Assembly (NCBI GenBank): GCA_017411585.1
Contig: JAFQPV010000291.1
Coordinates: 1 to 9,347, forward strand
DNA: 9,347 bases
Origin: Clostridia bacterium
Lineage (GTDB): Bacteria; Bacillota; Clostridia; UBA1381; UMGS1253
Direction of reading: 5' to 3'
Part shown: piece by piece, positions 4,834-9,347 of the stretch
Layout: the number at the start of each line of letters is the position of its first letter
Position numbering within the stretch: the stretch's first letter is position 1
Notes under the pieces: model-generated
Told to the model about the DNA's origin: nothing
Seen by the model: the letters and a program-made list of their open reading frames with translations, nothing else
Database searches by the model: none
Position numbers and translations under genes: made by a program

Positions 4834-5532
4834 ATGAAGCAGCCTGCGCATGAACATATCGGTCACAGGGCACGGATGAAAGCGCGATTTGCGCAGACCG
4901 GGTTTGACGGTATGGCAACCCATGAAATGCTGGAGCTTTTGTTATATTATGCAATACCGCAAGGGGACACAAACCCGATTGCACACAGGCTTGTAAATGA
5001 ATTCGGCTCTTTGTCCGGTGTGCTGGATGCAAGCGTGGAGGATTTAATGCAGGTGGAGGGTATCGGACCGCACGCGGCAACGCTCATCAGCATGCTGCCG
5101 AAGATGTTTCGCGCATATCAGGCAGATTTATTGCGTACGCATCAGACGATTAACACCTCGGAGGTTGCCAAAGAGTATTGCAGGGTTCTGCTTTCGGGGC
5201 TTGTGAAGGAAAACTTCTATGTCATTTGTTTGGACAATAAAAACAAGGTGCTCAATGCAAAGAAAATCTGCGAGGGAACAATTGATGCGGTCAGCTTCTA
5301 TCCGCGCGTGATTTTAGAAGCGATTTTCAGAAGCAACGGCACAAAAGCCATTCTTTGTCACAATCATCCGAGCGGTATTATGAAGCCATCGGATTTGGAT
5401 ATCAAAGCAACCTTAGAGATTAAGAAGGTGCTCGATGGTGTGGACATACAGCTTATGGACCATATCATTGTCGGGAAAGAGTCTGCCATCAGTATGGTAC
5501 AGACAAGAGAAATCAATTTGCCTTTATATTAA
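4834..5532 (+). CDS. radC: RadC/YsxA-family JAB-domain protein
   Basis: This encodes 232 residues. A helix-hairpin-helix-like N-terminal region (about 29-95) has MLELLLYYAIPQGDTNPIAH and VEGIGPHAATLI. The JAB/MPN metalloprotease-like domain covers about 108-232. The JAMM zinc motif is complete: His176 and His178 in CHNHPSG, then Ser186 and Asp189, matching HxHx7Sx2D. LMDHIIVG follows, as is typical of RadC. Despite the name, a role in DNA repair is not established for the family; the biochemical substrate is unknown. ATG 4834-4836 is chosen because AGGAG (4821-4825) is eight bases before it, whereas ATG 4828 is only two bases away. The gene is monocistronic, divergent from rpmG and convergent with ackA. 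Confidence 0.92.
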   Translation: MKQPAHEHIGHRARMKARFAQTGFDGMATHEMLELLLYYAIPQGDTNPIAHRLVNEFGSLSGVLDASVEDLMQVEGIGPHAATLISMLPKMFRAYQADLLRTHQTINTSEVAKEYCRVLLSGLVKENFYVICLDNKNKVLNAKKICEGTIDAVSFYPRVILEAIFRSNGTKAILCHNHPSGIMKPSDLDIKATLEIKKVLDGVDIQLMDHIIVGKESAISMVQTREINLPLY

Positions 5533-5540
5533 ATCACATG

Positions 5541-5578
5541 AAAAAAGTGCTTGCGGTAAATAGCCGCAAGCACTTAAT
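5541..5578 (-). terminator. Terminator of pta-ackA, shared with radC
   Basis: A 12-bp perfect stem, 5545-5556 against 5564-5575, with loop TAAATAG. On the minus strand it is followed by U6 (complement of 5541-5546), so it terminates ackA well. On the plus strand the following TTAATTATTT is a poorer U tract, so radC termination is likely but weaker. Confidence 0.85.
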
Positions 5579-5591
5579 TATTTATGGGAAA

Positions 5592-6788
5592 TTAACCTTC
5601 AACAATTGCCTTTGTATCGAGTGCAATCATCAATTCCTCGTTTGTCGGGATAACGAGAACCTTAACCTTTGCATCTGCAGCGGAAATGTCGATTTCCTCA
5701 CCGCGGAGCTTGTTCTTCTCTGCATCAATCTTAATGCCGAGGAATTCGTTGCCCTCGAGGATGCTTGCACGCATATTGCCGTCGTTTTCGCCAACACCTG
5801 CTGTGAATACAACTGCATCCAAGCCGCCCATAGCACTTGCAAAGTAACCGAGGTAACGCTTTGCCTGATATGCAAACATATCGAGTGCGAGCTGTGCCTT
5901 TTCGTTGCCCTCGTCAGCAGCAGCCTTCAAATCACGGAAGTCGCTAGAAAGCTCGGAAATACCTGCTACGCCGGACTTTTTGTTCATCAGTGCATCAACC
6001 TCTGCAGCGGAAATGCCTTCCTTTTCCATCAGGAACGGAACGATTGCCGGGTCGATATCACCGCAGCGTGTACCCATTAAGATACCTGCGAGCGGGGTGA
6101 AGCCCATGGTTGTATCAATACTCTTGCCACCGTCAACCGCTGTAATGGAAGAACCGTTACCGAGATGGAAGGTGATAATCTTCAAATCCTTGATATCCTT
6201 GCCAAGCATTGCAGCAGCTCTGCCGGACACATACTTATGGCTTGTGCCGTGGAAGCCGTATCTTCTAACCTTATGCTTTTCATACATTTCATACGGCAGA
6301 CCATACATATAAGCCTTCTTCGGCATTGTCTGATGGAAAGCTGTATCAAATACGCCAACCTGCGGTACACCCGGCATTGCTTCTTCGCAAGCCTTGATAC
6401 CGATTAAGTTTGCCGGATTGTGCAGCGGTGCAAGCTCGCAGCACTGCTCGATTGCCTTCTTAACCTCATCTGTGATGAGAACGCTGTTTGCAAACAGCTC
6501 ACCACCGTGAACGACTCTGTGACCTACTGCACCGATTTCGTCCATAGACTTGATTACGCCGTGGTCTACATCCAAGAGTGCGCCGAGCACTAACTTGATT
6601 GCATCTGCATGGTTTTCCATCGGTGTTTCGATTACGATTTTATCCTTGCCTGCCGGCTGATGTGTCAGCTTAGAGCCTTCAATGCCGATTCTTTCGCAAA
6701 GACCCTTTGCGATTACGTCATTGTTGTCTGTGTTAATGAGCTGATACTTAAGTGAAGAGCTACCTGCATTGATAACTAATACTTTCAT
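5592..6788 (-). CDS. ackA: Acetate kinase
   Basis: AckA interconverts acetyl phosphate + ADP and acetate + ATP, the energy-yielding last step of acetate fermentation, in the cytoplasm. Its 398 residues are the standard ASKHA-fold length. All catalytic residues known from the archaeal enzyme fall at the same numbers: Asn7 (VINAGSSS), Arg91 (GHRVVHGGE), Asp148 (FDTAFHQTMP), His180 (GFHGTSHKYV), Arg241 (MGTRCGDIDP) and Glu384 (PTNEEL). The phosphate-binding HLGNGSS and adenosine-side TAGVGEN motifs are also present. The start ATG has an AAAGGAGA site (complement of 6795-6802). It lies only 19 bases after pta, so the two form an operon, and it ends at a strong terminator. No sign of damage. Confidence 0.98.
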   Translation of the reverse strand: MKVLVINAGSSSLKYQLINTDNNDVIAKGLCERIGIEGSKLTHQPAGKDKIVIETPMENHADAIKLVLGALLDVDHGVIKSMDEIGAVGHRVVHGGELFANSVLITDEVKKAIEQCCELAPLHNPANLIGIKACEEAMPGVPQVGVFDTAFHQTMPKKAYMYGLPYEMYEKHKVRRYGFHGTSHKYVSGRAAAMLGKDIKDLKIITFHLGNGSSITAVDGGKSIDTTMGFTPLAGILMGTRCGDIDPAIVPFLMEKEGISAAEVDALMNKKSGVAGISELSSDFRDLKAAADEGNEKAQLALDMFAYQAKRYLGYFASAMGGLDAVVFTAGVGENDGNMRASILEGNEFLGIKIDAEKNKLRGEEIDISAADAKVKVLVIPTNEELMIALDTKAIVEG

Positions 6789-6807
6789 CTCTATCGTCTC
6801 CTTTAAA

Positions 6808-7812
6808 TTATTTATTCATAGCCTGTGCCTGTACAGCGGTGATTGCGCACACACCAACGATATCGTCAGCGCTGCAGCCGCGGGACAGGTCGTTAATCGG
6901 CATTGCAATACCCTGTGTGATCGGGCCGTAAGCCTCTGCCTTTGCAAGACGCTGAACGAGCTTGTAGCCGATGTTACCTGCATCGAGGTCCGGGAATACC
7001 AATACGTTTGCCTTGCCTGCAACGCTGGAGCCCGGTGCTTTGGAAGAACCTACGCTCGGAACGATTGCAGCGTCGAGCTGAAGCTCACCGTCAACATTTA
7101 AGTTCGGGTTTGCTTCCTTACAAATTCTGGTTGCTTCAACAACCTTATCTACGTCAGCGTGCTTTGCGCTACCCATTGTGGAGTGGGAGAGCATTGCAAC
7201 GTATGCTTCTGTTTCAGCGAGCAGCTCAAAGGATTCAGCAGAGCAAGCTGCGATAGCTGCAAGCTTTTCCGGATCCGGATTCTGCTCAAGACCGCTGTCT
7301 GCGAAAATAAATGTGCCGTTTGCGCCATATTCACAATCCGGAACAACCATTACGAAGAATGCGGAAACGAGCTTTACGCCCGGCTTTGTCTTTACAATCT
7401 GCAAAGACGGACGCAGTGTGTTTGCTGTAGAGTGGCAAGCACCGGAAACAACGCCGTCTGCATCGCCGGCTTTCACCATCAGGCAAGCGTAGTACATGTA
7501 ATCGCCGAGTGCCTGCTCTTTTGCCTGTTCGTATGTAAGTCCCTTGGACTTACGGAGCTCTACAAACAGATTGAGGTATTCCTCAGTCTTTTCATATGTA
7601 AACGGATTGATAATCGTTGCCTTGGAAATATCATAGCCCTTACCGTACTTTTCAATTTCCTCCGGGGTGCCGATGATAATGATGTTTGCGATGTCCTCTT
7701 TCAAGACTTTTTCAGCAGCCTCGAAGGTACGTGCATCCATGGACTCCGGCAAAATGATTGTCTTTTTGTCCGCTTTTGCTCTTTCTTTAATTCTCTCCAA
7801 AAAGTTACTCAT
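6808..7812 (-). CDS. pta: Phosphate acetyltransferase
   Basis: Pta converts acetyl-CoA and phosphate to acetyl phosphate and CoA, feeding AckA. It has 334 residues, the short class without the N-terminal regulatory domains of the enterobacterial enzyme. Signatures include GDADGVVSGACHSTANTLRP (about 117-135) and FPDLDAGNIGYKLVQRLAKA (about 273-292), then GPITQGIAMPINDLSRGCS. Arg87, Arg134, Ser310, Arg311 and Asp317 correspond to active-site residues described for the archaeal enzyme within one residue of numbering. A GGGAGGA site (complement of 7821-7827) is eight bases before ATG 7810-7812. First gene of the pta-ackA operon, divergent from tmcAL. Confidence 0.98.
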   Translation of the reverse strand: MSNFLERIKERAKADKKTIILPESMDARTFEAAEKVLKEDIANIIIIGTPEEIEKYGKGYDISKATIINPFTYEKTEEYLNLFVELRKSKGLTYEQAKEQALGDYMYYACLMVKAGDADGVVSGACHSTANTLRPSLQIVKTKPGVKLVSAFFVMVVPDCEYGANGTFIFADSGLEQNPDPEKLAAIAACSAESFELLAETEAYVAMLSHSTMGSAKHADVDKVVEATRICKEANPNLNVDGELQLDAAIVPSVGSSKAPGSSVAGKANVLVFPDLDAGNIGYKLVQRLAKAEAYGPITQGIAMPINDLSRGCSADDIVGVCAITAVQAQAMNK

Positions 7813-7849
7813 GATACATATCCTCCCATAAAATCAGTATAACATATGT

Positions 7850-7878
7850 ATTATATAGCAAAAAATTCAAATTTACAA
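7850..7878 (-). promoter_or_regulatory. Promoter of pta-ackA
   Basis: -35 TTGTAA (complement of 7873-7878), a 17-base spacer and a perfect -10 TATAAT (complement of 7850-7855), giving a short 5' UTR of about 30 bases. Confidence 0.7.
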
Positions 7879-7886
7879 TAGTATTT

Positions 7887-7917
7887 TTGCAAAAAATGTG
7901 ATATTATATTTTATAAT
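7887..7917 (+). promoter_or_regulatory. Possible promoter of tmcAL
   Basis: TTGCAA at 7887-7892 and a perfect TATAAT at 7912-7917, with a long 19-base spacer. The region is very AT-rich, so chance matches are possible. It sits beside the pta promoter in a 127-base divergent gap. Confidence 0.4.
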
Positions 7918-7939
7918 GAAGAAAAATGGAGACGAAATT

Positions 7940-9127
7940 ATGAAAATTGCAGGCATCATAGCTGAATACAACCCATTTCATACAGGGCACGCTTATCATA
8001 TTGCACAGACACGTGCGCTGTCCGGCGCGGACGGTGTGGCTGTTATGATGAGCGGCAATTTTGTGCAGCGCGGCGGCCCTGCCATTGCAGATAAGTGGAC
8101 ACGCGCCCGCAGCGCGGTTGCCGGCGGTGCGGATTTGGTCATGGAGCTGCCGACGTATTTTGCGCAGGCGCCGGCACAGCTGTTTGCCGCTGGTGCGATT
8201 GCAAGCTTTATGCAAAGTGGTGTCATTGACGTGCTTTCCTTTGGCGCAGAGACACCGGGCTTTTTAGAAATTGCCGAAGCAGTTATCGAGCGCGAGTGGT
8301 TTATTGAGGAGCGCCTGCGTGAGATGCTGACACCGGGCGAGCCGTATCCGATTACCTATGCAAAAGCGGTTGAGGCAGAATGCGGCATTGAAGCCGGTAT
8401 TTTGAGCGCGCCGAATAATATGCTCGCGCTTGAGTATATGAAGGCACTTGCCCATGAAAGAAGCAGTATTGAGCCATTGTGTATTGAGCGTGCCGGTGCG
8501 GGCTATCACGAAGTACAGGCGAAAGACGGCTTTGCCTCTGCTACGGCGCTGCGTAAAAAAATTGCAGAAGGAGATGCTTCCTGGGAACAGTATATGCCGG
8601 AGCCGGTTTTAAATATTTATAAAGAAGCAAAAGCGCATGGAAAATTTCCGGTGACGGAAAAAATGTTTGATACAGCACTGCTTTCGTTTTTGCGTGCGCT
8701 GCCGGCAGAGCAGTTTGCTTGTGTCAGCGATATGCCGGACGGGTTTGAAAACCGCATTGTGCAGATGGCAAAGCAAGCGACGAGCATTGAAGCGCTGTGC
8801 GCCTTGTGCAGCACAAAGCATTATACGGCTGCGCGCGTGCGCCGTTTGATTTGGGCGTGCTTTTTGGGTTTGCCGCAGCTTGGCTACGATGCTGCGCCAA
8901 CGTATATCAGGGTGCTTGCATTTAATGAAAAGGGCAGAGCGATTTTAAAAGAAATGAAGGAAACAAGCGTATTGCCGATTATTGTTAAGACGGCAGATTA
9001 TGAAGCGGATGCCTTGTTTAATGCGGATGTGCGTGCAACGGATTTGTATTTTACATCTTCGCAAAATGCAGAAAACCGCCGCGGCGGGTTGGATTATATC
9101 CTTTCGCCGGAGGCTGTTTTGATGTGA
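7940..9127 (+). CDS. tmcAL: tRNA(Met) cytidine acetate ligase (YlbM family)
   Basis: TmcAL makes N4-acetylcytidine at the wobble base of elongator tRNA-Met, activating acetate with ATP rather than using acetyl-CoA. Its 395 residues match the family. The N-terminus MKIAGIIAEYNPFHTGH carries the HxGH nucleotide-binding motif (His14, His17), followed by VMMSGNFVQRGGPAIADKW and ADLVMELPTYFA. SFGAETPG comes next, and later SATALRKKIAEG, all typical of the family. The frame extends upstream to 7898, but ATG 7940 is chosen because family members begin at MKIAGIIAEYNP and GGAG (7928-7931) lies eight bases before it. It is divergent from pta-ackA, which makes acetate, the substrate of this enzyme. It is followed by its own terminator. 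Confidence 0.93.
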   Translation: MKIAGIIAEYNPFHTGHAYHIAQTRALSGADGVAVMMSGNFVQRGGPAIADKWTRARSAVAGGADLVMELPTYFAQAPAQLFAAGAIASFMQSGVIDVLSFGAETPGFLEIAEAVIEREWFIEERLREMLTPGEPYPITYAKAVEAECGIEAGILSAPNNMLALEYMKALAHERSSIEPLCIERAGAGYHEVQAKDGFASATALRKKIAEGDASWEQYMPEPVLNIYKEAKAHGKFPVTEKMFDTALLSFLRALPAEQFACVSDMPDGFENRIVQMAKQATSIEALCALCSTKHYTAARVRRLIWACFLGLPQLGYDAAPTYIRVLAFNEKGRAILKEMKETSVLPIIVKTADYEADALFNADVRATDLYFTSSQNAENRRGGLDYILSPEAVLM

Positions 9128-9128
9128 A

Positions 9129-9160
9129 AAAATGCATAAAAACAATTATTTATGCGTTTT
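9129..9160 (+). terminator. Intrinsic terminator of tmcAL
   Basis: Stem GCATAAA 9134-9140 against TTTATGC 9149-9155, extended outward by a T-G wobble and A-T pairs, with an eight-base loop, then TTTT (9157-9160). It is rather AU-rich and of moderate strength. Confidence 0.65.
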
Positions 9161-9162
9161 AG

Positions 9163-9191
9163 TTGACAAAACAAAAATTATGGTGTATCAT
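9163..9191 (+). promoter_or_regulatory. Promoter of the lipoprotein gene at 9232
   Basis: Perfect -35 TTGACA (9163-9168), a 17-base spacer and -10 TATCAT (9186-9191, five of six consensus bases). It lies immediately after the tmcAL terminator, so the next gene is a separate transcription unit. Confidence 0.85.
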
Positions 9192-9231
9192 AACTTGTAC
9201 CTAAAATATTTATATAAGGGGAGTTTTTCAA

Positions 9232-9347
9232 ATGAAAAAAGTAATCGCATTACTTTTGGCTTGCGTAATGGTATTTGCATTTGCATCCTGCGGCAGCCAG
9301 AAGGTAACACTCAAGATTCTCGACACAGAGTACGCTGTTGAGGACTA
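9232..9347 (+). CDS. Lipoprotein, probable ABC substrate-binding protein (5' part)
   Basis: Only the first 38 codons are in the window. MKKVIALLLACVMVFAFASC is a type II signal peptide with lipobox FASC, so Cys20 would be lipidated after cleavage and the protein tethered to the outer face of the membrane. The start of the mature part, GSQKVTLKILDTEYAVED, resembles the beginning of amino-acid-type (SBP_bac_3) substrate-binding proteins of Clostridia. This assignment is tentative because no ligand-binding residues are visible. AAGGGGAG (9216-9223) is a strong ribosome-binding site eight bases before the ATG. The gene runs off the window edge; permease and ATPase genes would be expected downstream. 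Confidence 0.7.
   Translation, partial: MKKVIALLLACVMVFAFASCGSQKVTLKILDTEYAVED

Noticed and set aside
7159..7842. 227-codon plus-strand open frame opposite pta
   Set aside because: Antisense shadow; pta is complete with catalytic residues, and the frame lacks a ribosome-binding site.

Overview
The window is a low-to-mid GC Firmicutes segment, most likely from an anaerobic gut-type member of the Clostridia (Oscillospiraceae/Ruminococcaceae-like). The evidence is strong AGGAGG ribosome-binding sites, TTGACA/TATAAT promoters, an L10-leader attenuator of the Gram-positive kind, a pta-ackA pair, and a TmcAL (YlbM-type) gene. The genus is an inference; no 16S or other marker is present.

Layout. 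Positions 1-402 hold no convincing gene but carry two diverged tandem copies of a ~107-bp palindromic element and a short perfect hairpin. Positions 403-747 (+) encode a small membrane-anchored protein of unknown function, closed by a perfect palindromic terminator. Positions 776-950 contain short GTAGGG-headed palindromes. From 4504 down to 1012 (minus strand) runs the translation/secretion cluster rpmG-secE-nusG-rplK-rplA-[promoter and L10 leader]-rplJ-rplL, ending in a strong terminator at 954-993; rpoBC does not follow rplL. A near-consensus promoter at 4673-4701 drives the rpmG end, with a ~160-nt structured 5' UTR. A probable L1-binding site lies before rplK. rplJ carries a one-base insertion in an A-run that breaks its C-terminal, L7/L12-binding part.

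Divergent from rpmG, radC (4834-5532, +) has its own promoter and converges on the pta-ackA operon (7812 to 5592, -), with a hairpin between them. pta and ackA form the acetyl-CoA to acetate + ATP route. Divergent from pta is tmcAL (7940-9127, +), predicted to use acetate and ATP to modify tRNA-Met. The window ends in the 5' part of a lipoprotein gene, probably an ABC-transporter substrate-binding protein, with its own strong promoter.

The core genes are ordinary in content. What deserves a second look is the duplicated 5' element, whose two copies differ by seven paired, compensatory changes; the rplJ frameshift; and the three leader-type RNA structures in the ribosomal cluster.
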